Shown: positions 1 to 8,146 of the stretch, one piece after another | Layout: each line of letters opens with the position of its first letter | Position numbering within the stretch: position 1 is the stretch's first letter | The notes under the pieces: model-generated | Seen by the model: the letters and a program-made list of their open reading frames with translations, nothing else | Database searches by the model: none | Told to the model about the DNA's origin: nothing | DNA from: an uncultured Chloracidobacterium sp. | GTDB taxonomy: Bacteria; Acidobacteriota; Blastocatellia; Pyrinomonadales; Pyrinomonadaceae | Assembly: GCA_937941715.1 (NCBI GenBank) | Contig: CALDGX010000106.1 | Span: 1 to 14,268 of the forward strand | DNA length: 14,268 bases | Direction of reading: 5' to 3' | Position numbers and translations under genes: made by a program

Positions 1-421
1 AATCGACATCACATTGGTAGAATTCGCGAAAACGGCCTTTGGCAGGGCGATCGGCGCGCCAAACCGGTTGTATCTGATATCTCTTGAAAAACTTTGGCAG
101 GTCGTTCTTATTATTTGCCACAACGCGAGCGAGCGGAACGGTCAGGTCATAACGCAAAGCAAGATCCGACAGGTCGCTTTCTTTTGAGGCGTTTTCAAGA
201 TCCAACTTTTCGCCGCGTTTGAGGATCTTAAAAACAAGCTGATTGCCTTCTTCACCGTATTTACCCATCAGGGTCTCGAGATTTTCGACGGCGGGCGTTT
301 CGAGCGGTTCAAACCCGTATGATTCGTAAACTTCCTTGATAATGCCGATGACGTAGTTGCGTTTGCGCACGTCCGCCGGAAGAAAATCGCGCATGCCTCG
401 GGCAGGGTTGGTACTTGCCAT
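1..421 (-). CDS. hisS: Histidine--tRNA ligase, N-terminal part (cut by window edge)
   Basis: Charges tRNA-His with histidine in the cytoplasm. The 140 visible residues begin with GMRDFLP soon after the start, then KYGEEGNQ, the strand LRYDLTVPLAR, and the class II motif 2 region with KRYQIQPVWRADRP and GRFREFYQCD. These are hallmark class II HisRS segments that contact histidine, ATP and tRNA. The RYDLTVP and REFYQCD forms resemble the eukaryotic/archaeal-type enzyme more than the E. coli type, which has LRPEGT and RQFHQ. The C-terminal catalytic motif 3 and anticodon-binding domain lie outside the window. The ATG at 419-421 is the natural start because the conserved N-terminus follows it directly; no Shine-Dalgarno sequence precedes it. 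It lies 50 bases after the carbonic-anhydrase-like gene on the same strand, so co-transcription is possible. HisZ, the HisG regulatory paralogue, is unlikely given the intact motif 2. Confidence 0.93.
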   Translation of the reverse strand, partial: MASTNPARGMRDFLPADVRKRNYVIGIIKEVYESYGFEPLETPAVENLETLMGKYGEEGNQLVFKILKRGEKLDLENASKESDLSDLALRYDLTVPLARVVANNKNDLPKFFKRYQIQPVWRADRPAKGRFREFYQCDVD

Positions 422-471
422 AAAGGATATATTACCGCAGAGAAGCGTAAGTCGACGAGAATCGAAGAAAG

Positions 472-984
472 TTAATCGGATGCCAGATATACATTCTTAA
501 GATCGACGTAGTTGCGCCACGACCGTTCGAGGTACGCGAGTTCGTCGTCGGTCAGTGCACGCTTTACGCGGGCCGGTGAACCGATGACGAGCGATCCGGG
601 CGGGATCTGCGTGCCGGGTGTTAGCAAACTGCCGGCGCCGACAAGAGAGTTGGCTCCGACCCGAACGCCGTCCATCAGAATCGCCCCCATACCGATCAGG
701 CAACCGCGTTCGACGTGACAACCGTGCAAGGTGACGCGATGGCCGACCGTCACTTCATCCTCGACGATCGTGCAATGGGTCTTGGAACTGACGTGGATCA
801 TCGTCATATCCTGTATGTTCGTACGGGCGCCGATGCGGATGTAATTTACGTCGCCGCGGATCACTGATCCATACCAAACGCTCGAATCTTCGCCGATCTC
901 GACGTCGCCGATGATGATGGCGTCGTCCGTAATGAACGTCGAATCGTGGATCTTTGGTCGGGTATTAATGAATGGCCGTATCAT
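472..984 (-). CDS. Gamma carbonic anhydrase family protein (YrdA/PaaY-like)
   Basis: A 170-residue hexapeptide-repeat protein of the gamma-carbonic-anhydrase-like superfamily. Members are trimers with a left-handed beta-helix, and some hydrate CO2 reversibly. Three likely metal ligands are visible: His64 in MIHVSS, and His82 and His87 in GHRVTLHGC. The 5-residue spacing of the last two matches the archaeal enzyme Cam. Hexad-like turns run through roughly residues 20-135, for example GDVEIGEDSSV and VGANSLVGAGSLL, ending in IGSPARVKR, typical of the family. The length is close to bacterial YrdA (about 180). The acidic loop of Cam that carries its proton-shuttle glutamate is not evident, so carbonic anhydrase activity is uncertain; many relatives have unknown substrates. 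The ATG lies only 4 bases after the murJ stop, indicating one transcript and probably coupled translation. Confidence 0.9.
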   Translation of the reverse strand: MIRPFINTRPKIHDSTFITDDAIIIGDVEIGEDSSVWYGSVIRGDVNYIRIGARTNIQDMTMIHVSSKTHCTIVEDEVTVGHRVTLHGCHVERGCLIGMGAILMDGVRVGANSLVGAGSLLTPGTQIPPGSLVIGSPARVKRALTDDELAYLERSWRNYVDLKNVYLASD

Positions 985-988
985 TTTT

Positions 989-2746
989 CTATCGTGCGAG
1001 TTTGCGCCTTATCATACCGAACGCCTGTTCCAGTTCCTTTACACGCAACAGTTTGGCGACTATCACAAACGTAATGCCGCCCAGGGCAATGGGTACCAAT
1101 GCCTCGATCAAATGATGTGCGAGCGTTGCCGAACCGAGCCTTACGTGAAGCAAATAATAACTTGCGTAACACGCCGCCGACATAACGACTGACGCGGCGG
1201 AGATCCGTAAAAACGACGTTGCGACCTCGCGGCCGTTCAGCCGCTTGATCTTCCGCCGCATGAACCAGACCAGTGCGACAAAGTTGATCAGGGCGACGCA
1301 AGAGGTCGCAAGGGCGACGCCGACATGGCCGTAACCGTGCGGGGTAGCCGCCGTAACGCCGTATTGCGAGAGCCATTCGCGAAAAAAGTAACTCCCGAGA
1401 GCGTTAACGCCGATCGAGGCAACGCCGATGATCATCGGCGTTTTAGCGTCGTTCATCGCGTAAAACGCGGGCGATAGTACCTTGATCGCGGCATAGCCGG
1501 CCAGGCCGACTGAGTATCCCGCGAGGGCAAACGCCGTCATCGTGGTTGCGGTCGCATCAAACTTACCATGCTCATAGATAAGCCGAACGATCGGTTCGCC
1601 CAGTACGATAAGTCCGCAGGCGGCAGGGATCGTCATCAGAAAGACGAGATTCATCGACTGTGACAGCGTGTCGCGAAAATCCTTCGTCCGGCCCTCACTT
1701 GCGAGCCGGGACAGCACAGGGATCGCCGCCGTGCCGATCGCGACGCCGAAAAGCCCGATCGGAAACTGCATCAGCCTAAATGAATAACTCAGCCAGCCCT
1801 GAGCCCCGTCGATGCCCGAGACGAAATACGTGTTGATGAGAACGTTGATCTGGACGGCCGACGTACCAAGGATCGCGGGCGTCATCAGGGCCATTACGCG
1901 TTTGAGGCCTTCGTCCGTAAAACTTAATATCGGCAAAAAGCGAAAACCGACCTTGTACAGCGACGGGATCTGCATCAAAAATTGTGACGCTCCGCCGATC
2001 AACGTGCCGATCGCCATGCCGATGATCGCCCATTGAGCTGCGGCCCCGGGAACGGCGTCCTTGTCAGTCGAGCTGAACCATCCACCTCCGCTGAGCCAGT
2101 ACGCGAGCCCGAGGCCGAATATTATCGAGACGATGTTAAAGACCGTCGAGGCCGATGACGGGATCCCGAACACGCCCTTGGTATTGAGTACGCCCATCGC
2201 GACCGCTGCCAAAGCGACGAGCAAAATGAACGGGAACATTATCTGTGTCAGCGTAGTCGCAAGCGCCGCCTTTTCCGGCGAAAACCCATCAGCCACGAGG
2301 TCGACGAATTGCCGTGAAAAAATTACGCCGACGATGCAGATCACGCTCATGATGACCGCGAGGGCGTTAATGACGAGGCCGGCCAGGTGCCAGGCTTCCT
2401 TTTCACTCTTGTTTATCTGATAGTCGGTGAAAACCTTGACGAAAGCCGCCGAAAGGGCTCCCTCAGCGAAAAGGTCGCGAAGCACGTTGGGAATGCGAAA
2501 GGCAACAACGTAGGCATCGTAGAGAAACCCGGCGCCGAAGAAATAGGCAAAGATCTGCTCGCGGATCAGACCAAGAATGCGCGAGAACATCACTGCTATC
2601 GACACGATGCCGGCTGATCGGGCAACGCTGGTTTGTCTTGTGGCAGGGACAGGCACGTCTTCGTTCGCAACGTCGTCAGCCGCTTCCGGTTCGGCTAGTG
2701 ATTCCGGCGATTCGGCGTTGGATTGGTCCTCGATGATCTCATTCAT
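989..2746 (-). CDS. murJ: Lipid II flippase MurJ (MviN), MOP superfamily
   Basis: A 585-residue polytopic inner-membrane protein that flips the peptidoglycan precursor lipid II to the periplasmic face. The family signature is clear: SIAVMFSRILGLIREQIFAYFFGAG in the first helix region (about residues 48-72), then IPNVLRDLFAEGALSAAFVKVF, and later SYRLMQFPIGLFGVAIGTAAIPVLS-like sequence (here SFRLMQFP). Repeated hydrophobic segments fit the usual 14 helices. The first ~42 residues are an acidic, low-complexity cytoplasmic extension (SPESLAEPEAADD) longer than in E. coli MurJ (511 residues). The ATG at 2746 has no Shine-Dalgarno sequence. The gene sits 144 bases after dacB and 4 bases before the carbonic-anhydrase-like gene. 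Next to dacB, the context is cell-wall synthesis and remodelling. Other MOP exporters are possible in principle, but the length and N-terminal motif favour MurJ. Confidence 0.93.
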   Translation of the reverse strand: MNEIIEDQSNAESPESLAEPEAADDVANEDVPVPATRQTSVARSAGIVSIAVMFSRILGLIREQIFAYFFGAGFLYDAYVVAFRIPNVLRDLFAEGALSAAFVKVFTDYQINKSEKEAWHLAGLVINALAVIMSVICIVGVIFSRQFVDLVADGFSPEKAALATTLTQIMFPFILLVALAAVAMGVLNTKGVFGIPSSASTVFNIVSIIFGLGLAYWLSGGGWFSSTDKDAVPGAAAQWAIIGMAIGTLIGGASQFLMQIPSLYKVGFRFLPILSFTDEGLKRVMALMTPAILGTSAVQINVLINTYFVSGIDGAQGWLSYSFRLMQFPIGLFGVAIGTAAIPVLSRLASEGRTKDFRDTLSQSMNLVFLMTIPAACGLIVLGEPIVRLIYEHGKFDATATTMTAFALAGYSVGLAGYAAIKVLSPAFYAMNDAKTPMIIGVASIGVNALGSYFFREWLSQYGVTAATPHGYGHVGVALATSCVALINFVALVWFMRRKIKRLNGREVATSFLRISAASVVMSAACYASYYLLHVRLGSATLAHHLIEALVPIALGGITFVIVAKLLRVKELEQAFGMIRRKLAR

Positions 2747-2759
2747 TGGTCAGGAAGGG

Positions 2760-2768
2760 ATTATCGCA
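2760..2768 (-). promoter_or_regulatory. Possible extended -10 element for murJ
   Basis: On the minus strand the sequence reads TGCGATAAT, an extended -10 form (TGN plus GATAAT, 5 of 6 matches to TATAAT). It ends 13 bases before the murJ ATG. There is no convincing -35 box 16-18 bases upstream. A start site from it would leave a leader of only a few bases, consistent with the absence of a Shine-Dalgarno sequence, but this is weak evidence. Confidence 0.28.
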
Positions 2769-2795
2769 CGCAGAGGCAAAATACGAAAGGAAACC

Positions 2796-2812
2796 GGCGG
2801 TTTAGAGCCGCC
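2796..2812 (-). terminator. Small GC hairpin between dacB and murJ, possible weak terminator
   Basis: GGCGG and CCGCC form a 5-base-pair stem (6 with a wobble pair) around a short loop. On the minus strand it is followed by GGTTTCCTTT, not an unbroken T tract, so it would be a weak or partial terminator of dacB transcription. The rest of 2747-2890 holds no other structure I can identify. Confidence 0.3.
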
Positions 2813-2890
2813 AAAAGGCGCGTCAGTGCTCGGTCGGTCGTACCCAATGCAGACCAAGCGAAATTTCTATCGAGTCATTGTTCGGAAGGG

Positions 2891-4261
2891 CTATTGACGC
2901 TGGTTGGGATAACTGATCCGCGTCCTCGCGATCCGGCTGTCGAGAGACGTCGGCGAGTACGCGATCGGTGCCGGGCCGCCAAATTGATTTTGGACGAGCG
3001 AGACAAAGCTATTTTGAAATGCACGGAAACGGGCCACGGCTCCGCGTTGGTTAAAGATCACAAATAGAAACTTGCCATTTCGGGTATTCAGTTCGCCGGC
3101 CAGCGTGCTGGCACCGCCGTCGGTGTTGGGCAGCGTTCCGGTCTTGCCGATGACGCTGCCGGTAGCAAAGTCCGAGTCGAATCGGTTCTCAAGCGTGCCT
3201 TTATCGATGCCTGCGACCGGCATAATATCGGCGAACGTCATTTTGTATCGGGCCAGATCGTCCTTCAATACCCTGAGCAGACGCATCATCGCGTTGGGCG
3301 TGACGCGGTTGTAGCCGAGCCCGCTCGAGGTCTGGAGCGAAAACTCGACCGGCTGGATGCCTGCATTTAGTTGAACGATCCGAGCCACAGCGTACGCTCC
3401 GCCGAGCATATCACCGAGGCGCTCGGCCAAAAAATTGTTCGAATAGCAGAGCGTGACCTTTAGGATCTCGCGCATCGGTGCCGATTCGTGCGTGAACAGC
3501 AGGCTCAGGCTGCTTGGGATCGGTTGGACATAAAATGCGCCGGTAAACGTTACTCCGGGCGAGCCCTGAACCTCGCCGAAACGGCCTGAGTTCGAAAGGT
3601 AATTCAGCCAAACACGCGTGGCCGCGGCCGAACGCTTATTCGCGTCCATGGTCGCGAACATCGTCTCTGCCGACTTGAGCGACGAGCCAGAATAGTTCAT
3701 CGCAAAATTATCGGTTGCGATCAGATCGCCGTTAATCGTGCGAATACCGAGCCGGTTAAGTTCGTATGCAATTGCGACCGCGTGTTCAAAACCGAACATC
3801 GGATCACGGCCCGAAACATAGAGATTGCCGTTGAGCGTTCCTGTCGAGCGGTCGAACGACCCGTCGGTATAGACGCTGGTCATAAAACGGAAATCAGGGC
3901 CGAAGGTCTTGAGAACGGCGTACGCCGTGGCGATCTTGACGTTTGACGCCGGATTAAATGCCGCAGTCGAGTTGTTTTCGACCACGACGTTTCCGTCCAT
4001 CGATTCGATAAGGATGCCTGAATATCCCGGTACTGACACTTCGGCGAGTGCCGGGAATTTGGTGCGCATTCCGCCCGAAACCGGCGTCGAACTCCCGGTT
4101 CGCTGGACGAAGGGCGTTGCGGTCGGAACCGGTACCGGGTCGCGATAGATCTTGATGTCCTGAAGCAGCGGCGGCGTCTGTCCATTGCCCGAAAGGGCGG
4201 CCGAAAGCAGCACGATCAGCAGACTAAAATGCCATTTTAACTGTCTCAGGTGTCTTTTCAT
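2891..4261 (-). CDS. dacB: D-alanyl-D-alanine carboxypeptidase/endopeptidase, PBP4 (S13) family
   Basis: A 456-residue exported penicillin-binding protein that trims the terminal D-Ala of peptidoglycan stem peptides and may cut D-Ala-mDAP cross-links. Residues 1-27 form a signal peptide (positively charged start, hydrophobic LLIVLLSAALS, likely cut after GNG or thereabouts). A Pro/Thr/Ser-rich linker follows (about 40-65). All three active-site motifs are present: SNVK with nucleophile Ser106 and Lys109, SNN at 274-276, and KTG at 373-375. The S13 landmark TSSGLGYNRVTP is at 311-322. The gap from the nucleophile to the SxN motif is about 168 residues against about 244 in E. coli PBP4, so the extra inserted domain is smaller. 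The ATG start is supported by the signal peptide immediately after it. It is followed downstream by murJ on the same strand. Confidence 0.92.
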   Translation of the reverse strand: MKRHLRQLKWHFSLLIVLLSAALSGNGQTPPLLQDIKIYRDPVPVPTATPFVQRTGSSTPVSGGMRTKFPALAEVSVPGYSGILIESMDGNVVVENNSTAAFNPASNVKIATAYAVLKTFGPDFRFMTSVYTDGSFDRSTGTLNGNLYVSGRDPMFGFEHAVAIAYELNRLGIRTINGDLIATDNFAMNYSGSSLKSAETMFATMDANKRSAAATRVWLNYLSNSGRFGEVQGSPGVTFTGAFYVQPIPSSLSLLFTHESAPMREILKVTLCYSNNFLAERLGDMLGGAYAVARIVQLNAGIQPVEFSLQTSSGLGYNRVTPNAMMRLLRVLKDDLARYKMTFADIMPVAGIDKGTLENRFDSDFATGSVIGKTGTLPNTDGGASTLAGELNTRNGKFLFVIFNQRGAVARFRAFQNSFVSLVQNQFGGPAPIAYSPTSLDSRIARTRISYPNQRQ

Positions 4262-4502
4262 TGATTACTTTTAGATATTATCAGCGGCGGTTATTGCCAG
4301 GCAGGTTGACCCAAATCTCATGATACCACACTTTTGACGAACCATTGACACGACATTTGCCCGCTCGAATACGGCTGTCGTTATGATTCAGGAAAGCGGC
4401 CGAATGGATGCAGTAAAAAAACCCGCTTATACATACCATCCAGATTCGTTATACAACAAAATCGAGAGAATTGGAACGTTTTTTTTGGAGTGTGAGAGTC
4501 GG
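4262..4502. other. 241-base intergenic region upstream of dacB
   Basis: It separates the stop of the cyclic-di-GMP gene from the dacB start, both on the minus strand. It holds the possible dacB -10 element and several A/T runs, including eight T at about 4480 and seven A at about 4416. No clear terminator stem was found for the upstream gene. A plus-strand open frame from 4383 runs into the neighbouring gene and does not look like a protein. Confidence 0.5.
4320..4328 (-). promoter_or_regulatory. Possible extended -10 promoter element for dacB
   Basis: The minus strand reads TGGTATCAT: an extended TG motif one base before TATCAT (5 of 6 matches to TATAAT). It lies about 58 bases before the dacB ATG, a normal leader length. 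No good -35 hexamer is present at the expected distance, which extended -10 promoters can tolerate. Confidence 0.35.
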
Positions 4503-7010
4503 TTATTGCAGCTGCTGCAGCTCGGCGACATCGTCAAATCGCCGCATTGGCACGCGGATCAGAGACTCGTTCTTGAGGTACGAACATAGTTCCGTAAAGC
4601 TCATCGGGGCGGCGAAAAAGTAGCCCTGGCCGTACTCGCAGCCAAGCGACCGAAGCGTCTTAAGCTGAGTTTCGGTCTCGATCCCCTCGGCGACGACCTG
4701 CAGGTCAAGGGTTTTTGCCAGCGATACGATCGCACGAACTATCTCGTCGTTTCCACCCTTGTCGTTGATCATATTGACGAACGATCGATCGATCTTGAGC
4801 GTGGTGATCGGGAGTTTCATCAGGTAGCTTAGGTTTGAGTATCCCGTTCCGAAATCATCGATATTGATGTCTATACCCGAATCGCGCATCTGTTTGAGCA
4901 TCTCGATCGCCCGTGCCTGGTGTTCGACAAACACGCTTTCCGTTATCTCGAATTTCAGAAGGTGAGGTGAGAAGGAATTTTCTTCGAGTATGCGCTCGAT
5001 ATTACGAACAAGCGAGACCTGGGCAAACTGTTTGCACGAGAGATTGACGCTTAGTTTCGGCTTCTGGCCGTCCGGCATCGCGTCCTGGATTGTACGGATC
5101 TCGCGGCACGAGATCTGAAGAACGTATTCGCAGAGACGATCGATCATACCGATCTCCTCTGCGACGGGGATGAACTTGGTCGGCGAAATGTTGCCAAGTT
5201 CCGGGTGATTCCAACGGGCAAGCGATTCAAAACCTTCGATCATGTCGGTTTCAAGCGAGTAGATCGGCTGATAGACGACAGACAACTCGGAACGTTCGAT
5301 CGCACGCCGCAGGTCGGTCTCGATCCGCAGCGTCTCGCGTGCGGCCTTGAACATTTTTTCGTCAAAAACTTCGTGGCGGGCCTTACCGGCTCGTTTGGCC
5401 TGATACATCGCGGTATCGGCGTCACGCATGATGTCCTCGGATGTTTGGTGACCGGATGAAGCGTGAAGAATGCCGATGCTGGCGGAACTGTAAACCTCGT
5501 TGCCGTTCAATTCAAATGGGATCCCAAATTTTGCCTGGATCCGTTCCGCGATACGCGTGACCTCTTCGTCAATGTGAGTGCCCTCGACCAGGATGGTGAA
5601 TTCGTCACCGCCGAGGCGGGCGACGAGGTCCGACGGCCTGAGACACTCGCGGAGCCTTTCGGAAATACCCATCAGCAGCATATCGCCCGCGAGATGCCCA
5701 AGACTGTCATTTACGTACTTAAAACGGTCGAGGTCGATAAAGAGAATGCTGACCTTATAGTCGGGCGACAACTTGCGCCGCTCTAGGGCAGATGTCAGGC
5801 GAGCCATGAACAGCGGGCGGTTTGGCAGGCCGGTCAGGGCGTCGTGGGTCGCCTCGTGCTGCAGTTTCTCTTCGGCAACCTTTTTGTGGGTGATGTCCTG
5901 GATCTGAAAGATCAATCTTTGATGCTCAACATTCCCATCGCCGGCGGCAGAGACACTCCACGATGCCCACACTACGTCGCCGTTCTTGTGAAAATAACGG
6001 TGTTCCAACTGACAGCTCGCGATCTTACCGGAGATCAGTTCGTGCAGTTTGACGAGCGTCGGGCCGAGGTCGTCCGGAACGATCATCGACTGAAAGTCTC
6101 TCTCCAAAAACTCCTCCTCCGAAAAACCGAGTATCTCGGTCAGGGCCCGGTTGACCTTAAGCCAGGTTCCGGTCGAACTGACGAGAGCTATGCCGATCGG
6201 GGCATAGTTGAACGCACTTCGAAATCGCTCTTCGGACTCGCGCAGGGCGTCAGACTGAGCCTCCATCACCTTGGCATACTGTTCCGCCTGTTCCGCCTGT
6301 TGGATCGAGATCTCGACGTTCTTCATATACATCCTGTAGGAAAGGTATACAAAGACCATCACCGGAAATGTAGCGAAGATAATACCGACGCCGATCGTGT
6401 CGGCGAGCTGGATCAGGATGCCCGCACCGGCCGCTCCCACAAAGTACGAGAAAAACGTCCAAACGTACTTCGATTTCCAGGTTTCCCAGACCGGCAGGCC
6501 GCTCTTCAATGCGTCATAGACCGTCGCTATCGCCGTATTCGCGACAAATTGGGCCAGGGCAATGATCGAAAGCGCGATCACAAAATTCGCGCGATTGTCC
6601 GTGTGCCCGTGAAAGATCTCGTCCTGATATAGCGAGAGGTAATTTAGAGTGACTACAACAAACGATGTCGAGATGGCCATCGTCGCGGCGTTGAAAAAGA
6701 CGGTTAGTTTCTTATTGCAAAATCGCCATGAGGAGCAAAATGCCTCAAGAGCGGCGAGAATTATCGCAAATTCGCCGCCGTAAAGCAGCAATGTCAGAAA
6801 GATGAAAGTGTCCGAGACGGCAATGTGCGATTTGAATCGTGGGATAGGGATCGTGATCCGCGATCCCAGCACGATCGTCAGAATGACCAGCAGCAGCAAG
6901 TAAGCGTCGACCTTTGAGACCGGCATAGTCACGCCCGCCGCGGCGAGGCAGACCCCACCGGCGAAAATGACGATCGAAATGTACCAGGCTGTTAGTCTCT
7001 TGCTGTTCAT
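4503..7010 (-). CDS. Membrane-anchored PAS-GGDEF-EAL cyclic-di-GMP synthase/phosphodiesterase
   Basis: An 835-residue signalling protein. Residues about 8-230 hold a cluster of hydrophobic helices, probably a membrane sensor of the MASE type. A short coiled segment (EQAEQAEQYAKVMEAQ) leads into a PAS domain (about 258-380). The GGDEF domain (about 388-555) has an intact GGDEF at 467-471 and an inhibitory-site RxxD (RPSD, 458-461) five residues before it, so product-inhibited diguanylate cyclase activity is expected. The EAL domain (about 570-815) reads ESL at 595-597, keeping the catalytic Glu. It also has NLS, FEITES, DDFGTGYS (718-725), KID, AEGIE and QGYFF, so phosphodiesterase activity is plausible. 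I chose the ATG at 7010 because charged residues and the first helix follow at once; an in-frame TTG at 7061 would add 17 unlikely residues. It stands alone, 183 bases after the GNAT gene. Confidence 0.92.
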   Translation of the reverse strand: MNSKRLTAWYISIVIFAGGVCLAAAGVTMPVSKVDAYLLLLVILTIVLGSRITIPIPRFKSHIAVSDTFIFLTLLLYGGEFAIILAALEAFCSSWRFCNKKLTVFFNAATMAISTSFVVVTLNYLSLYQDEIFHGHTDNRANFVIALSIIALAQFVANTAIATVYDALKSGLPVWETWKSKYVWTFFSYFVGAAGAGILIQLADTIGVGIIFATFPVMVFVYLSYRMYMKNVEISIQQAEQAEQYAKVMEAQSDALRESEERFRSAFNYAPIGIALVSSTGTWLKVNRALTEILGFSEEEFLERDFQSMIVPDDLGPTLVKLHELISGKIASCQLEHRYFHKNGDVVWASWSVSAAGDGNVEHQRLIFQIQDITHKKVAEEKLQHEATHDALTGLPNRPLFMARLTSALERRKLSPDYKVSILFIDLDRFKYVNDSLGHLAGDMLLMGISERLRECLRPSDLVARLGGDEFTILVEGTHIDEEVTRIAERIQAKFGIPFELNGNEVYSSASIGILHASSGHQTSEDIMRDADTAMYQAKRAGKARHEVFDEKMFKAARETLRIETDLRRAIERSELSVVYQPIYSLETDMIEGFESLARWNHPELGNISPTKFIPVAEEIGMIDRLCEYVLQISCREIRTIQDAMPDGQKPKLSVNLSCKQFAQVSLVRNIERILEENSFSPHLLKFEITESVFVEHQARAIEMLKQMRDSGIDINIDDFGTGYSNLSYLMKLPITTLKIDRSFVNMINDKGGNDEIVRAIVSLAKTLDLQVVAEGIETETQLKTLRSLGCEYGQGYFFAAPMSFTELCSYLKNESLIRVPMRRFDDVAELQQLQ

Positions 7011-7050
7011 TAATTGGGGGTCGTGCAAAGACGGATGCGGCCGTTGGCAG

Positions 7051-7185
7051 GTGGACAACAAACGAGGAAAACCAATGATCTGCGGGTTGCGGGAGGCACG
7101 TTGTGAAATGCCGCACTAAAAGGCAAAAGCCGGGCCCGTCATTCGAGCCCAGCTTATTATGCCTTAATTAAACATTGTTGTCCAC
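7051..7185. repeat. 11-base perfect inverted repeat flanking the terminator region
   Basis: GTGGACAACAA at 7051-7061 and its exact reverse complement TTGTTGTCCAC at 7175-7185 are separated by 113 bases. The arms flank the transcription terminator between the GNAT gene and the cyclic-di-GMP gene. No target-site duplication is visible outside the arms, so a small mobile element is not supported; a looping operator or a long-range stem is possible. Confidence 0.5.
7117..7155 (-). terminator. Rho-independent terminator after GNAT copy B
   Basis: On the minus strand AAGCTGGGC (7147-7155) pairs with GCCCGGCTT (7127-7135) through 9 base pairs, one of them G-U, around an 11-base loop. TTTGCCTTTTAG follows. 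An outer AAGGCA/TGCCTT pairing could extend the hairpin. It lies about 40 bases after the GNAT stop and would end the copy B transcript. Confidence 0.62.
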
Positions 7186-7193
7186 TGTTATTT

Positions 7194-8099
7194 TTAGACG
7201 AACAGCGTGACACATTTGTCAGTAGCGCGGTATCCGGCCTTCTGAAAGCTCTTGTGAGCTCCGGCAAAATCGACGTTGCTGAGCAAGCAGATATGTTCTG
7301 CACGGCTGAGCAACTCGAGCGTCAAGGCCGCGAGACATTTTGAGCCGATCCCGTTCCCACGAAACTCGGGTGCGACCCAGACACCTTCGAGATAGATGAC
7401 ATCGGACGTCTCGGCAATAATATCTGCCTTGAAAGCCAGTTTGCCATCGATCTTGACGCTGAATACACGTCCCATTTCGATGCGGCGCAGGACACGCTTG
7501 AGGAAACCCTCGCGATCCCGAGCCATCGGATCGACTCCGCATTCGATGAACGCGACCTCAGCCTGGGCTTCGGCGAGTTCAACGAGGTCGGCAGCGTCAG
7601 CTGTCTCGACGTTCCATTCGCATTTTTGGACGGCGAACGGAAATGCAGTCTCAAAGAGGAGTTCTTCACAGCGTAGCCGCGGGGCGGCGGCTGTCGTTGT
7701 GTATCTGCTCCAGAATCGTTCGGCAGCGTCGCCGGACGACATTATCAAGTGGATCGGCCGGGCCGAGGTGCGGGCGGTGAATGCCAGTGCCTCGATGGCC
7801 TTTTCAGTACGGGCCTCGAACAGTGTCGAGTGTCCGATGAGTGCGACTCCCTCAAGTCTTCCTGCTTCATTCCTGTAACCGTAGAATGTTCCCCGGTTGA
7901 GTTCGGTATCGAAACCGTTGTCGTGAATGAAACTCGTCATAACGACCGTGTGTACCGGGCGTTCCGCGAGGAACGCTAACGTCTCGGTTCGCGATGATTC
8001 GTCGAGCATAAAGACCCGCGAGAGGTCGGGCACGATGCCCAAGCTCCTTGTGTGCGGTACCGCGACTGTCGCAGTGCTCATTTGTAATTGGCGTATCAT
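7194..8099 (-). CDS. GNAT family N-acetyltransferase, copy B (two-domain)
   Basis: A 301-residue acetyl-CoA-dependent transferase; no signal peptide, so probably cytoplasmic. The C-terminal half (about 160-301) is a GNAT domain. The acetyl-CoA pyrophosphate loop is RGNGIG at 247-252 in the context WVAPEFRGNGIGSKCL, and SNVDFAGAHKSFQKAGY (274-290) is the usual late GNAT segment with its conserved Asn and Tyr. The N-terminal half (about 30-150, with RPVHTVVMTSFI, GHSTLFEAR and PIHLIMS) resembles the extra domain of DUF4081-type GNAT proteins; that family name is from memory. Substrate unknown. It follows the copy B peptidase by 47 bases and is closely related to copy A: a hand alignment of residues about 36-130 shows roughly two thirds identical. 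The ATG at 8099 is favoured over the in-frame ATG at 8081 because a GGAG lies 7 bases upstream. Confidence 0.88.
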   Translation of the reverse strand: MIRQLQMSTATVAVPHTRSLGIVPDLSRVFMLDESSRTETLAFLAERPVHTVVMTSFIHDNGFDTELNRGTFYGYRNEAGRLEGVALIGHSTLFEARTEKAIEALAFTARTSARPIHLIMSSGDAAERFWSRYTTTAAAPRLRCEELLFETAFPFAVQKCEWNVETADAADLVELAEAQAEVAFIECGVDPMARDREGFLKRVLRRIEMGRVFSVKIDGKLAFKADIIAETSDVIYLEGVWVAPEFRGNGIGSKCLAALTLELLSRAEHICLLSNVDFAGAHKSFQKAGYRATDKCVTLFV

Positions 8100-8105
8100 T
8101 TTGGT

Positions 8106-8110
8106 TCTCC
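8106..8110 (-). promoter_or_regulatory. Ribosome binding site of GNAT copy B
   Basis: The minus strand reads GGAGA, with GGAG ending 7 bases before the ATG at 8099. It decides the start in favour of this codon over a second ATG six codons in. Confidence 0.7.
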
Positions 8111-8146
8111 GTATTTTGATCGTGTAATTGTTTCGGTTAGTTGCGA

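Noticed and set aside
4383..4589. Plus-strand 68-codon frame with a TTGACA box at 4345-4350
   Set aside because: It overlaps the end of the cyclic-di-GMP gene, has a poor -10 box and no ribosome site, and the product resembles nothing I know.
5844..6632. Long plus-strand frame of 262 codons
   Set aside because: It lies wholly antisense to the PAS and membrane part of the cyclic-di-GMP gene, whose protein is clearly recognisable; the frame shows no motif of its own.
7011..7061. Longer form of the cyclic-di-GMP protein starting at TTG 7061
   Set aside because: The extra 17 residues (STCQRPHPSLHDPQ) do not resemble the N-terminus of a membrane sensor, the start is TTG, and the ATG at 7010 gives a normal charged start before the first helix.
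7051..7185. Small insertion element (MITE) bounded by the 11-base inverted repeat
   Set aside because: No target-site duplication flanks the arms, and only one copy is visible, so I keep it only as a repeat.
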